Source: Microvirga makkahensis
Lineage (GTDB): Bacteria; Pseudomonadota; Alphaproteobacteria; Rhizobiales; Beijerinckiaceae
Direction of reading: 5' to 3'
DNA length: 64,000 nucleotides
NCBI RefSeq assembly: GCF_009830105.1
Contig: NZ_WURB01000005.1
Location: 62,001-126,000 of the forward strand
A model generated the notes under the pieces. The model saw only the letters and a program-made list of their open reading frames with translations, made no database searches and was not told where the DNA came from. The position numbers and the translations under genes are program-made. Shown in pieces: positions 30,017-42,666 of the stretch (position 1 is its first letter; each line of letters begins with the position of its first letter).

Positions 30017-30042
30017 TTTGCTCACCTGATCGGGTGAGCAAA
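30017..30042. repeat. Perfect 26-bp palindrome
   Basis: TTTGCTCACC (30017-30026) pairs perfectly with GGTGAGCAAA (30033-30042) across a 6-base spacer, right after the previous terminator. It may extend termination or be a dimeric operator. Confidence 0.6.
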
Positions 30043-30202
30043 TCTGAAGATGTGGAGTCAGAGGCCGTGCGGCTGAATTTGAGGCACAAGGTGTGAGATC
30101 GGGCCGCCCACCCTAGGGGAACAATGAGTCCGAGATCCTTCTCTGATGATGTCGTCGCCGACGACGCGGCGCTCGAATCCGCGCGGGACTCGCGCGCCGG
30201 TT

Positions 30203-30580
30203 CTATTCCCGGAACGACTGGATCAGCCGCTCCGCCGAGGCGCGGTTAAGGGCCATGGGGATGTTGTAGACAAGAGCCAGACGCATCAGCGCCTTCACGT
30301 CCACGTCATGCGGATGCGGCGAGAGTGGATCGACGAAAAAGAACAGGGCGTCGATCCTGCCCTCCGCGATCATCGCGCCGATCTGCTGATCGCCGCCGAG
30401 CGGGCCGCTCTTCAGGCGCGTGATGGAAAGGGAGGGGCAGCGCTCCATCACCCGTCCGCCGGTGGTGCCGGTGGAGAAGATGTCGAAGGGCCGAATGTCG
30501 TTCTCGAACATGGCAACGAAATCGGCCATGTCGTCCTTCTTGGCGTCGTGGGCCACGAGCGCCAAAGTCAGTTTCTTCAT
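30203..30580 (-). CDS. mgsA: Methylglyoxal synthase
   Basis: Converts dihydroxyacetone phosphate to methylglyoxal and phosphate, a glycolytic bypass. The 125-residue protein has [12 protein letters not shown] at the N-terminus, [11 protein letters not shown] (phosphate binding), [16 protein letters not shown] with the catalytic Asp region, and [22 protein letters not shown], which is diagnostic. Length matches the family. It starts 7 bases after the VWA gene's stop on the same strand, suggesting one transcript, although no functional link is known. Confidence 0.95.
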   Translation of the reverse strand: MKKLTLALVAHDAKKDDMADFVAMFENDIRPFDIFSTGTTGGRVMERCPSLSITRLKSGPLGGDQQIGAMIAEGRIDALFFFVDPLSPHPHDVDVKALMRLALVYNIPMALNRASAERLIQSFRE

Positions 30581-30587
30581 GAGAGGC

Positions 30588-31394
30588 TCAGTTGCTCCAA
30601 CGATCCCGCCACTGCATCTCGCCGGCCATGCAGTTCGTGGAGGGCGCGCTTTGAATGCGGTTGATGAGGGAAGGCTGCTTGGGCATGAGGTTGGCGATCT
30701 CGAGCAGAATCTTGGTCTTGATGGCCTCGATGAACTGGTCGCGCTCGCGAACGGGAACCGTGAAGGCCCCCTGGCCGCCGATCACGCAGTCCTTGTAATA
30801 GACGTCGAGCTCGGGGATGTCGAGATAGCCAGGCTTTCGCAGCATGATGGGGAGCCCGTTGATGGTGATTCCCTTGGCCAGGGCCTCGTCGCGCGCCTGC
30901 GCCACGCCGCGCCCCTGGTTGTTGGGTCCGTCGCCCGACACGTCGATCACCTGCCGCACGGCTTCGACGCCGCTCTCCTTGAGGAGCCGGACGCTGAAAT
31001 CGAGGGCGCCCGAGATCGATGTGCGCTGTGCTCGGCGCAGAGGCGTCGAGGCGATCTTGTCCGCAAACGACATCAGGCTCTCGGGATTGTCGAGGACTGT
31101 CCAGGGGACGATCACCCGCTGGTCCGGCGAGCCGGCCCATTCCACATAGGTGACGGCGATCCTGCCGAGCAATCCGCCGCGGATCGCATCATGGACCTGC
31201 TGGGAGCGGAAGGCCTGGGCGAAACCCTCCCGTTGCAGGGCCTGCTCGTCCGTATCCATGGAGAAGGAAATGTCGACGGCGATCACGAGGGCGAGGTCGA
31301 CCTCGTTTTCGCTCTGCGCCTGGGCCGGCCCTGCGAGGCACGTCCACAGCAGGGAGAGTCCTGCGGCCAGATGGATCATCGCTGAGCGAACCAT
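30588..31394 (-). CDS. DUF1194 von Willebrand factor A-domain exported protein
   Basis: A 268-residue protein with a signal peptide (residues 1-27, ending AQA-Q). A VWA fold follows, containing the MIDAS motif [11 protein letters not shown] (DxSxS), the threonine site in [10 protein letters not shown] and [12 protein letters not shown]. It belongs to DUF1194, found in alphaproteobacteria, with unknown function; metal-dependent protein binding in the periplasm is inferred from the fold. A strong AGGAG site precedes the ATG. It precedes mgsA by 7 bases. Confidence 0.9.
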   Translation of the reverse strand: MVRSAMIHLAAGLSLLWTCLAGPAQAQSENEVDLALVIAVDISFSMDTDEQALQREGFAQAFRSQQVHDAIRGGLLGRIAVTYVEWAGSPDQRVIVPWTVLDNPESLMSFADKIASTPLRRAQRTSISGALDFSVRLLKESGVEAVRQVIDVSGDGPNNQGRGVAQARDEALAKGITINGLPIMLRKPGYLDIPELDVYYKDCVIGGQGAFTVPVRERDQFIEAIKTKILLEIANLMPKQPSLINRIQSAPSTNCMAGEMQWRDRWSN

Positions 31395-31479
31395 CGTATT
31401 CTCCTTGGACGGGAGGCGGACTGGTTCGCTCAGTGTGCCAGCTTCTGGGCGTGACGCAAGGTCACCTTAGGGGAGCGCC

Positions 31480-32109
31480 CTAGGCACGCCCGCTTTTGGC
31501 CCTGACGAGATCGAGGGCGGCCTGGAAGGCCGCATCGGCGTCGAGGTGGGTCGTGTCGAGAATGATCGCGTCGGCTGCAGGTTTCAGAGGGGCCGAGCTG
31601 CGGTTCATGTCGCGCTCGTCCCGGCGGCGGATGTCCTCGAGGATGGTTTCGAAGACAATCCGCTCGCCTCTCTTTTGCAGCTCGAGATGCCGACGGCGGG
31701 CGCGCTCCTCGGAGGCTGCCGTGATGAAGAGCTTCACATCCGCGTCAGGGCAGACCACGGTGCCGATGTCCCGGCCGTCGAGAACGGCTCCCGGAGGTTG
31801 TGCGGCGAACTGGCGCTGGAATGCCAGGAGGGCGTCGCGAACGGGCTGGTAGCCCGAGATCACCGAAGCCGCCTCTCCCATCTGGGCCCCCCGCAGGCGC
31901 GGATCGTCGAGATCGGTCACGTCGAGGTTCAGCGCCACCTGATGGGCCGCATCCCGGTCGGCGAGATCGATCTCCCGGTCCAGCATCACCCGGGCGACGG
32001 CCCGATAGAGCAGGCCGGTGTCGAGATGCGCGAAGCCGAAATGCTCCGAGAGGCGCTTGCCTAACGTTCCCTTACCTGATGCGGCGGGGCCGTCAATTGC
32101 GATGATCAT
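31480..32109 (-). CDS. cmk: Cytidylate kinase
   Basis: Phosphorylates CMP and dCMP. The 209-residue P-loop kinase begins IIAIDGPAASGKGTLGKRL, followed by FAHLDTGLLYRAVA, VLDGRDIGTVVCPDADVKLFITA and the lid EERARRR. The usual Rhizobiales order aroA-cmk is present here: it starts 7 bases after the aroA stop and is surely in the same transcript. rpsA, which commonly follows cmk, is not next. Confidence 0.97.
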   Translation of the reverse strand: MIIAIDGPAASGKGTLGKRLSEHFGFAHLDTGLLYRAVARVMLDREIDLADRDAAHQVALNLDVTDLDDPRLRGAQMGEAASVISGYQPVRDALLAFQRQFAAQPPGAVLDGRDIGTVVCPDADVKLFITAASEERARRRHLELQKRGERIVFETILEDIRRRDERDMNRSSAPLKPAADAIILDTTHLDADAAFQAALDLVRAKSGRA

Positions 32110-32116
32110 GGCCGGC

Positions 32117-33565
<1,449 letters not shown>

Positions 33566-33637
33566 TCATTTGACAAGCCTTTCCCTCATGACTAACGGGT
33601 GCCTTCCCAACCATTCACTTCTACGAAGGCAATATCC

Positions 33638-34015
33638 GTGGCCAAACCGGAACTCGGCTTGAAGCGCCAGTGCATGAGCTGCGGCGCGAAATTCTACGAC
33701 CTCAACAGGGACCCGGCGGTCTGCCCGAAATGCGGCACCGTTTTCCAGGCCGTGGCCTTGAGCCGCGCCGCAGCGCCAGCAGTCGCCCGCACCTCGGATG
33801 ACGACGAGGATACTGAGCTGGAAGCCGCCGGTCCGGAGATGGTCTCCCTCGACGAGGTCGAGGCTGACGAGACCGAAAAGGGCATCCCGGTCGATGACGA
33901 CATCGACGTGGGCGACGACGACACGGACGACACCTTCCTCGAGGACGAGGAAGAGAGCGAGGACGACGTGTCGGATCTGATCGATAGTGATCTGGAAGAC
34001 GACGAAGAGGCTTGA
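33638..34015 (+). CDS. TIGR02300/FYDLN acid domain protein
   Basis: A 125-residue protein with a zinc-ribbon-like N-terminus CMSCGAKFYDLNRDPAVCPKCG (two CxxC pairs flanking FYDLN) and a very acidic C-terminal half of Asp/Glu runs. The combination defines the FYDLN acid domain family of alphaproteobacteria, of unknown function. The GTG at 33638, with GAAGG 7 bases before, fits better than an upstream in-frame ATG. It diverges from aroA and is followed by tRNA-Ala, which often sits next to it in this group (recollection, not checked). Confidence 0.88.
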   Translation: MAKPELGLKRQCMSCGAKFYDLNRDPAVCPKCGTVFQAVALSRAAAPAVARTSDDDEDTELEAAGPEMVSLDEVEADETEKGIPVDDDIDVGDDDTDDTFLEDEEESEDDVSDLIDSDLEDDEEA

Positions 34016-34074
34016 ACCTCGCGTCCGACCCGATTATAGAGACGCCGCGGTGCCCCAACACCGCGGACTTCAGT

Positions 34075-34150
34075 GGGGCTGTAGCTCAGTTGGGAGAGCG
34101 CGTGAATGGCATTCACGAGGTCAGCGGTTCGATCCCGCTCAGCTCCACCA
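34075..34150 (+). tRNA. tRNA-Ala (anticodon GGC)
   Basis: A 76-base cloverleaf: acceptor GGGGCTG/CAGCTCC, D-arm GCTC/GAGC, anticodon stem CGTGA/TCACG with loop ATGGCAT (GGC at positions 34-36), T-arm AGCGG/CCGCT with TTCGATC loop and an encoded CCA end. It reads GCC/GCU alanine codons. A good terminator follows 15 bases on. Confidence 0.97.
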
Positions 34151-34165
34151 AATATCCCTGAGACG

Positions 34166-34186
34166 GCCGCCTTGGGCGGCTTTTTT
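34166..34186 (+). terminator. Intrinsic terminator after tRNA-Ala
   Basis: GCCGCC (34166-34171) pairs with GGCGGC (34175-34180), three-base loop, directly followed by six T. A strong Rho-independent terminator. Confidence 0.92.
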
Positions 34187-34311
34187 ATTGCCCGGCATCA
34201 ATCTGCGTGGCGCATCAGCCCTTTGTCTCATGGAAAGGGCCTCCATCTTCATTTTTAGTCGTGTCGCCTTAAGCTAAGGTTTGGAATGTTCACTCCACGA
34301 AAGCGGGAACA

Positions 34312-36513
34312 ATGACGCGCGTCCAGACGAACGGCCTCCAGGTCGCACCGGTCCTTCACGATTTCATCGAGCAGGAGGCCCTTCCCGGCACCGGCGTATC
34401 GGCGGAAGCCTTCTGGAAAGGCTTGGCCGGGCTCGTCAAGGAGTTTGCGCCGCGCGACCGCGAGCTGCTGGCCATCCGCGACAGGCTCCAGGCCCAGATC
34501 GACGAGTACCACCGCACCAGGGCAGGACGGCCCATCGACCAGGCCGAGTACGAGCGCTTCCTGCGCGAGATCGGCTATGTGCTGCCGGAGCCGGAGGATT
34601 TCACCGTCGGGACGAGGAACGTGGACGAGGAGATCGCCCGCATCGCCGGTCCTCAGCTCGTGGTGCCGGTTTCCAACGCCCGCTATGCGCTCAACGCCGC
34701 CAATGCCCGCTGGGGCAGCCTCTACGATGCCCTCTACGGCACGGATGCGGTCTCCGAGGGCGAGGGCGCCACGCGCTCCGGCGGCTACAACAAGGTGCGC
34801 GGCGACAAGGTGGTGGCCCGCGCCCGCGAGCTGCTCGATCAGGCGGCTCCGCTCGCCAAGGGCAGCCACAAGGATGCCATGGCTTACGAGGTTCGCGGCA
34901 GCGCTCTCGCGGTGAAGCTGCAGGACGGCGGGGAAACGGGCCTCAAGGACGCAGCTCAGCTCGTGGGCTATCAGGGCGACGCGGAAAATCCTTCCGCCGT
35001 GCTGCTCTCCCACAACAACCTGCATATCGAGATCAGGATCGACCGGTCGAGCCCCATCGGCGCGGACGACCCGGCGGGGGTGGCCGATCTCGTGATCGAA
35101 GCGGCCGTGTCCACCATCATGGACCTGGAGGACTCGGTCGCGGCGGTGGATGCTGAGGACAAGGTGGAGGTCTATCGCACTTGGCTCGGACTGATGAAGG
35201 GCGATCTCGTCGAGAGCTTCGAGAAGGGCGGGCGCACCATCGAGCGCAAGCTCAATCCTGATCGCATCTATACCGCGCCGGACGGCGGCGAGGTTCGCCT
35301 CCATGGCCGCAGCCTCATGCTGGTGCGCAACGTCGGCCATCACATGTTCACCGATGCGGTGCTGGACGAGGCGGGGCAGGAGATTCCCGAGACGATCCTG
35401 GACGCGGCCGTCACCTCGCTGATCGCGATCCACGACCTCAAGGGCACGGGCGGGTTCCGCAACAGCCGCACGGGCTCGATCTACATCGTGAAGCCCAAGA
35501 TGCACGGGCCGGACGAGGTGGCTTTCGCCAGCGATCTCTTCGCCGCCGTGGAGGACATGCTGAATCTTCCCCGCCACACCCTCAAGATGGGCATCATGGA
35601 CGAGGAGCGGCGCACAACGGTCAACCTCAAAGCGTGCATCAAGGCAGCTGCGGAGCGCATCTTCTTCATCAACACAGGCTTCCTGGACCGCACCGGAGAC
35701 GAGATCCACACCTCGATGGAAGCGGGTCCCATGATCCGCAAGAACGACATGAAATCCACGGAGTGGATCAAAGCCTATGAAGACAGCAATGTCGATGTGG
35801 GACTGCTCTGCGGCCTGCCGGGCCATGCCCAGATCGGCAAGGGCATGTGGGCCGCGCCCGACAAGATGGCGGACATGATGGCCCAGAAGATCGGTCATCC
35901 GCAGGCGGGCGCGAATACGGCCTGGGTGCCGTCGCCCACCGCCGCGACTCTGCATGCACTCCATTATCACCAAGTGGACGTGCAGGCCCGCCAGGCCGAG
36001 CTGAGATCCCGCCCGCGCGCGAAACTGTCCGACATCCTCACCATCCCCGTGTCGCAGTCGAACTGGGCGCCGGATGCGGTGCAGCAGGAGCTCGACAACA
36101 ACTGCCAGGGCATTCTCGGCTATGTGGTGCGCTGGATCGACCAGGGCGTCGGCTGCTCCAAGGTGCCGGATATCCACGACGTGGGACTGATGGAGGACCG
36201 CGCCACCTTGCGCATCTCCAGCCAGCATCTCGCGAACTGGCTGCGCCACGGCATCGTGACAGAAGATCAGGTGATGCAGACCCTGCGCTGGATGGCCGAG
36301 GTCGTGGACCGGCAGAACGCGGGCGATCCGCTCTACAGGCCCATGGCGCCCGCCTTCGACGGCCCGGCCTTCCAGGCGGCCTGTGACCTCGTCTTCAAGG
36401 GCGCGGCGCAGCCCAACGGCTACACGGAATGGATTCTCCACGAGCGCCGCCGCGAGGCGAAGGCCGCCGGGGCGGCGGACCGCTCGGAGGAGAGCGGCGT
36501 CAAGACGAGGTAA
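34312..36513 (+). CDS. glcB: Malate synthase G
   Basis: Condenses glyoxylate with acetyl-CoA to malate in the glyoxylate/glycolate routes. The 733-residue single-chain G isoform has the TIM-barrel catalytic signatures: [17 protein letters not shown] near 275, [35 protein letters not shown] and a C-terminal plug with [23 protein letters not shown]. Length agrees with the family (about 720-730). The aceA isocitrate lyase gene is not nearby. A hairpin terminator separates it from the converging pxpC. Confidence 0.97.
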   Translation: MTRVQTNGLQVAPVLHDFIEQEALPGTGVSAEAFWKGLAGLVKEFAPRDRELLAIRDRLQAQIDEYHRTRAGRPIDQAEYERFLREIGYVLPEPEDFTVGTRNVDEEIARIAGPQLVVPVSNARYALNAANARWGSLYDALYGTDAVSEGEGATRSGGYNKVRGDKVVARARELLDQAAPLAKGSHKDAMAYEVRGSALAVKLQDGGETGLKDAAQLVGYQGDAENPSAVLLSHNNLHIEIRIDRSSPIGADDPAGVADLVIEAAVSTIMDLEDSVAAVDAEDKVEVYRTWLGLMKGDLVESFEKGGRTIERKLNPDRIYTAPDGGEVRLHGRSLMLVRNVGHHMFTDAVLDEAGQEIPETILDAAVTSLIAIHDLKGTGGFRNSRTGSIYIVKPKMHGPDEVAFASDLFAAVEDMLNLPRHTLKMGIMDEERRTTVNLKACIKAAAERIFFINTGFLDRTGDEIHTSMEAGPMIRKNDMKSTEWIKAYEDSNVDVGLLCGLPGHAQIGKGMWAAPDKMADMMAQKIGHPQAGANTAWVPSPTAATLHALHYHQVDVQARQAELRSRPRAKLSDILTIPVSQSNWAPDAVQQELDNNCQGILGYVVRWIDQGVGCSKVPDIHDVGLMEDRATLRISSQHLANWLRHGIVTEDQVMQTLRWMAEVVDRQNAGDPLYRPMAPAFDGPAFQAACDLVFKGAAQPNGYTEWILHERRREAKAAGAADRSEESGVKTR

Positions 36514-36521
36514 GACGGGAA

Positions 36522-36544
36522 GGGGCGCCGAGATCGGGCGCCCC
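36522..36544. terminator. Bidirectional hairpin between glcB and pxpC
   Basis: GGGGCGCC (36522-36529) pairs perfectly with GGCGCCCC (36537-36544), 7-base loop, between two converging stops. The 3' flank is CGACTTCCTT, so the U-tract is weak on the plus strand. Confidence 0.65.
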
Positions 36545-36552
36545 GACTTCCT

Positions 36553-37587
36553 TCAGGCCGTGTGGTCGGGGACTTTGGGGGCGAGCGCATCCACCATGCC
36601 GCCGATCAGGTTGGTGCTGAGAAGACGCTCGGTCGTCAGATCGAAGCACAGCGGCACGAGCGCGGACGGAAGCGCCGCGATCCATTCCTTCATCCGGCGC
36701 GCGGCCACCACGGCCTCGTCGCGGGACACTGCTCGAAAATGTACCGGAGAGCCCGGGCGCAACTGCGCGAAGCGTCCGAGATCGGCACTGATGATCGTCG
36801 CGATCTTGGGATAGCCGCCCGCCGTCTGCCGGTCGCGCATGAGCACGATGGGAAGGCCGCTGCCCGGAACCTGGATGTGACCGTCCACGATGCCGTCCGA
36901 GACGATGTTGAAGCCCTTCGCATGGTGGAGCCGCGGCCCGTTCAGCTGAAAGCCCATGCGATCGGCCTGGGGGCTGACGGTGAACTCGGCGGTCAGGAAC
37001 GTGTCGATTGCCTGCTGCGTGAAATAATCGTCCTGCGGCCCTAAGATGACTCGGATCGGACCGGGCTCTTCGAGGGGTTCGAGCGGCAGATGCATCGGCC
37101 CGCCCTGCGGCGCTCCCGGTTGGCAGGGCAGGCGATCTCCCGCCTTCAGCGGCGCGCCGTTCAAACCGCCGAGATGCGAGCGCGGGTGGAAGGACAGGCT
37201 GCCGAGCTGGGGCTCGATCCGGAAGCCGCCCCCCACCGCCAGGTAGGAGAAGCTGCCCGTGCGCGCATGGCCGACCTGCAACGTATCGCCATCCTTCAGG
37301 ATGATCGTGGTGTTGGCCTTGACGGGAGCATCGTTGAGGCTCGCCGTGCAGCCCGCGCCGGCGAGAGCGACCTGCAGCTCGCCGCCTTCACAGGCGAAGC
37401 TGCCGCCGAGATTCATGAACTCGATGGCCGCGTCTTCCGGCGTGTTGCCGACGAGCACATTGGCCATGGCCAGGCAGCGGCGGTCCATGGCGCCGGAGGG
37501 CGACACGCCGAAACGCTGATAACCGATGCGCCCCCAATCCTGCAGGCTCGTCATCGGCCCGCAATTCTTCACCACGAGGCTTGTCAT
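36553..37587 (-). CDS. pxpC: 5-oxoprolinase subunit C (biotin-dependent carboxyltransferase-like)
   Basis: With PxpA and PxpB it hydrolyses 5-oxoproline to glutamate using ATP. The 344-residue protein has the allophanate-hydrolase subunit 2 hallmarks: MTSLQDWGRIGYQRFGVSPSGAMD, then NLGGSF, GHARTGSFSYLAVGGGF, LGPQDDYFT and the nucleotide-like region SDGIVDGHIQVPGSGLPIVLMRDRQTAGGYPKIA. The ATG overlaps the pxpB stop by 4 bases (ATGA). Older names are AHS2 or urea amidolyase related. The role is inferred from family and partner. Confidence 0.92.
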   Translation of the reverse strand: MTSLVVKNCGPMTSLQDWGRIGYQRFGVSPSGAMDRRCLAMANVLVGNTPEDAAIEFMNLGGSFACEGGELQVALAGAGCTASLNDAPVKANTTIILKDGDTLQVGHARTGSFSYLAVGGGFRIEPQLGSLSFHPRSHLGGLNGAPLKAGDRLPCQPGAPQGGPMHLPLEPLEEPGPIRVILGPQDDYFTQQAIDTFLTAEFTVSPQADRMGFQLNGPRLHHAKGFNIVSDGIVDGHIQVPGSGLPIVLMRDRQTAGGYPKIATIISADLGRFAQLRPGSPVHFRAVSRDEAVVAARRMKEWIAALPSALVPLCFDLTTERLLSTNLIGGMVDALAPKVPDHTA

Positions 37588-38303
37588 GCGCGTACCGGCT
37601 CCGCAACGGTCTCGCCCGCCAGCGCGGCCTTCTCGAGCACATCCCAGCGCGAGGCATTGATAGGCTCGAACACGATCTCGTCTCCGGCGGTGAAGAGAAA
37701 GACGGGATCGCGCTCCGGCGCATAGCTCAGCACCGGCGTGCGCCCCAGAAGATGCCAGCCGCTCGGCATTTCCATGGGCACGATCCCGGCCTGCTCGCCG
37801 CCGATCATGATAGACCCGCTCGGAACCTTCAGCCGCGGATGGGTGCGCCGCGACGTGGCGATCCGAGGATCGAGCCCGCCCAGATAGGCGAAGCCCGGCA
37901 GGAAGCCGATCATGTAGATCCGGTAGACGGCGCCCGAATGAATCTCGACGATCTGGGAGGGCGTCAAGCCATGGCGCTCCGCCACGTCCTCCAGATCGAT
38001 GCCGTACTCGCCGCCATAGACCACCGGAACGCGCCAACGCGTGCCGATCGCGTTCTCCGGCTGCAGGCTCGTCACCGTTTCCTCGAGCAGGCGGGTCAGC
38101 GCGCCGTAATCCGTGACGGTGGGGTCGAACTGCAGGGTCAGGGAACGATAGGTCGGAACGGTTTCGATCACGCCCGCGGGCGGGCTAGCTCTCAAGAGAG
38201 CATCGAGCGCAAGGACCTTGCCGTTCAGGTCGGGATCGATCGCGCTCCCGAACTCGACCGTCAGGGCGGAATCGCCACAGGGAAGGAAACGAGGTGTCTG
38301 CAC
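37584..38303 (-). CDS. pxpB: 5-oxoprolinase subunit B
   Basis: Partner of PxpC in 5-oxoproline hydrolysis (KipI/allophanate hydrolase subunit 1 family). The 239-residue protein has FLPCGDSALTVEFG at the start, VVYGGEYGIDLEDVAERHGL, YMIGFLPGFAYLGGLD (family signature) and the closing GWHLLGRTP, FTAGDEIVFEPI. It is upstream of and overlaps pxpC by 4 bases. pxpA (LamB/YcsF family) is not in this cluster and must be elsewhere if the system is complete. Confidence 0.93.
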   Translation of the reverse strand: MQTPRFLPCGDSALTVEFGSAIDPDLNGKVLALDALLRASPPAGVIETVPTYRSLTLQFDPTVTDYGALTRLLEETVTSLQPENAIGTRWRVPVVYGGEYGIDLEDVAERHGLTPSQIVEIHSGAVYRIYMIGFLPGFAYLGGLDPRIATSRRTHPRLKVPSGSIMIGGEQAGIVPMEMPSGWHLLGRTPVLSYAPERDPVFLFTAGDEIVFEPINASRWDVLEKAALAGETVAEPVRA

Positions 38304-38518
38304 CGTTCACCCATAATTTTGTTGCCCCAGATCTGTCTCACATCAGCCGCGGAGGGACAATGGCGGGACTTGACCTGGCGCCATGCACCAAGAGCAGAGG
38401 AGCCGAGTGGAGAGCAGCCGGAATGCTCCTTTTTGCTAGGCCAACCCTCCTTCCCCCTTCATGGTATGTGAGCGTTACTTGATAGTCCTGGGGTTGAATG
38501 GGCCATGCGGAGAGGATC

Positions 38519-39304
38519 ATGACTTTGAAGTCCAAGAATGCCGTCGTCACCGGCTCCACCAGTGGGATCGGGCTCGCCATCGCCCGGGCGCTCGCCAAGG
38601 AGGGCGCGAACGTGGTCATCAACGGTCTCGGGGACGAGGCGGAGATCGAGAAGACCCGCGCCGCCATCGAGAGCGAGTTCGGCGTGAAGGCCATCTATCA
38701 CCCGGCCAACATGCTTGAAAGCGATGAGATCGCCGACATGGTCCACCAGGCCGAAAGGTCCCTGGGCACCGTCGATATCCTGGTCAACAACGCGGGCATC
38801 CAGTTCGTCTCTCCGGTCGAGGAATTCCCGGTCGAGAAGTGGGATCAGATCATCGCGATCAATCTCTCCTCCGCTTTCCACGCCATCCGCGCCGCGGTGC
38901 CGGGAATGAAGGCGCGCCAATGGGGCCGCATCATCAACACGGCCTCGGCTCATTCCCTCGTGGCCTCGCCCTTCAAGGCGGCCTATGTGGCGGCCAAGCA
39001 CGGCATCGCAGGCCTCACGAAAACCGTGGCGCTGGAGGTGGCGACCCATGGCATCACGGTGAACTGCATCAGCCCCGGCTATGTCTGGACGCCGCTCGTG
39101 GAAAGACAGATCCCGGACACCATGAAGGCGCGCAACATGACCAAGGAGCAGGTGATCAACGAGGTCCTGCTCGAAGCGCAGCCCACCAAGCAGTTCGTGA
39201 CCGTCGAGCAGGTGGCGGCGCTCGCCGTGTTCCTCTGTTCGGACGCGGCAAGCCAGATCTCGGGCGCCAACCTCTCCATGGACGGCGGCTGGACCGCGAA
39301 GTAG
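38519..39304 (+). CDS. bdhA: D-3-hydroxybutyrate dehydrogenase (SDR)
   Basis: Oxidises 3-hydroxybutyrate to acetoacetate with NAD+, used in PHB turnover. The 261-residue classical SDR has VVTGSTSGIGLAIA (TGxxxGIG), NNAG, the Ser in INTASAHSLVAS, catalytic YVAAKHGIAGLTK (YxxxK) and NCISPGYVWTPLVE; the AHSLVASPFKAAYVAAKHG stretch is diagnostic for this activity. The ATG is preceded by GGAGAGG. It diverges from pxpB across 215 bp and converges with the iminopeptidase gene. Confidence 0.92.
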   Translation: MTLKSKNAVVTGSTSGIGLAIARALAKEGANVVINGLGDEAEIEKTRAAIESEFGVKAIYHPANMLESDEIADMVHQAERSLGTVDILVNNAGIQFVSPVEEFPVEKWDQIIAINLSSAFHAIRAAVPGMKARQWGRIINTASAHSLVASPFKAAYVAAKHGIAGLTKTVALEVATHGITVNCISPGYVWTPLVERQIPDTMKARNMTKEQVINEVLLEAQPTKQFVTVEQVAALAVFLCSDAASQISGANLSMDGGWTAK

Positions 39305-39323
39305 GTCGCACTCGTCGGGGGCG

Positions 39324-41514
<2,191 letters not shown>

Positions 41515-41533
41515 ATCCCCACTCTGGTTGACC

Positions 41534-41562
41534 GTCATCCCCCGGCTCGTTCGGGGGATGAC
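41534..41562 (+). repeat. Palindromic element copy 4, hairpin between binding-protein and ATPase genes
   Basis: GTCATCCCCCG (41534-41544) pairs perfectly with CGGGGGATGAC (41552-41562), 7-base loop, with the GTCAT/ATGAC ends of the dispersed family. It is 19 bases after the binding-protein stop and inside the transcript, so it may protect the upstream mRNA or attenuate the rest. Confidence 0.85.
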
Positions 41563-41580
41563 TATTTCCGGCGCGCGTCC

Positions 41581-42666
41581 ATGGCACAATCCACCGATCT
41601 CGATCTTATCAACCTCGTCAAGCGTTTCGGCTCGCATGCGGCCGTCAACGACGTGAGCTTCAGCGTCGCCCCGGGTGAGTTCTTCTCCATTCTCGGACCC
41701 TCCGGCTGCGGCAAGACCACGTTGATGCGCATGATCGCAGGCTTCGAGGATCCGACCTCCGGCGACATCCGCATCAGGGGCAGGTCGATGATCGGCGTTC
41801 CGGCCAACAAGCGCCCCGTGAACATGGTGTTCCAGAGCCTCGCGCTGTTCCCGATGATGAGCGTGGGCGAGAACGTGGCCTATGGCCTGACCTGTCGCGG
41901 GATCTCCCGCGCCGAGGCCGAGGAGCGCGCAAACAGAATGCTGGAGCGCGTCGGCTTGAAGGGTTTCGGCGAGCGCCGTGTGACAGCGCTGTCCGGCGGC
42001 CAGCGCCAGCGCGTGGCCATCGCCCGCTGTCTCGTGCTCGAGCCGACGCTCGTGCTTCTCGACGAACCGCTCGGCGCCCTCGACCTGAAACTGCGCGAGC
42101 ACATGAAGATCGAGCTCAAGCAGCTGCAGGCCACCTTCAACACCACCTTCGCCTATATCACCCATGACCAGTCGGAAGCGCTGGTCATGTCCGACCGCGT
42201 CGCCGTGATGAACCAGGGCAGGTTCGAGCAGGTCGGAAGCCCGCGCGAGCTCTATCACCATCCCGCGACGCCCTTCGTGGCGAGCTTCGTCGGCGAGACG
42301 AACAGGTGGCAGGGCGAGGCGTCCGCTGCCTCCGGCGGCACGATTTCCGTCCGTCTGCCCTCCGGAGCGGTGATTCAGGGGCAGGGCAAGGTCGCCGACA
42401 GGGCGATGCTCGCCTTCGTCCGTCCCGAGGCCATCGCCCTGGCGCAGGATCCGTCCGCTCTCGGCGGATTGCCCAATCGGTTCGAGGGCCGTGTCTCGGC
42501 GGTGCTCTTCGATGGCGCCAATTCGAGCCTGCTCATCGACACGGCGGGCTTCGAAGAGCCCGTTCGCGCGGTGCTGCCGCAGGCCGGCCCGCTCGCCGGA
42601 ATTCAGGTCGGCGCACCGGTCCATGTGGGCTGGACCGCGGACGCCATGAAGGTCTTTGCCGCATGA
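41581..42666 (+). CDS. ABC transporter ATP-binding protein, polyamine type
   Basis: A 361-residue PotA-like ATPase: LGPSGCGKTTLMRMI (Walker A), NMVFQSLALFPMMSVGENVAYGL (Q-loop), ALSGGQRQRVAIARCLVLEP (signature), LLDEPLGALDLKLRE (Walker B/D-loop) and YITHDQSEALVMSDR (switch His). A C-terminal TOBE-like domain follows. It energises import with the two permeases that follow. The stop overlaps the first permease start by 4 bases (ATGA). Confidence 0.92.
   Translation: MAQSTDLDLINLVKRFGSHAAVNDVSFSVAPGEFFSILGPSGCGKTTLMRMIAGFEDPTSGDIRIRGRSMIGVPANKRPVNMVFQSLALFPMMSVGENVAYGLTCRGISRAEAEERANRMLERVGLKGFGERRVTALSGGQRQRVAIARCLVLEPTLVLLDEPLGALDLKLREHMKIELKQLQATFNTTFAYITHDQSEALVMSDRVAVMNQGRFEQVGSPRELYHHPATPFVASFVGETNRWQGEASAASGGTISVRLPSGAVIQGQGKVADRAMLAFVRPEAIALAQDPSALGGLPNRFEGRVSAVLFDGANSSLLIDTAGFEEPVRAVLPQAGPLAGIQVGAPVHVGWTADAMKVFAA

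Noticed and set aside
34255..36441. A long minus-strand frame (728 codons) opposite glcB
   Set aside because: It is a compositional shadow of the malate synthase gene, rich in His, Arg, Ala and Asp, with no motif.
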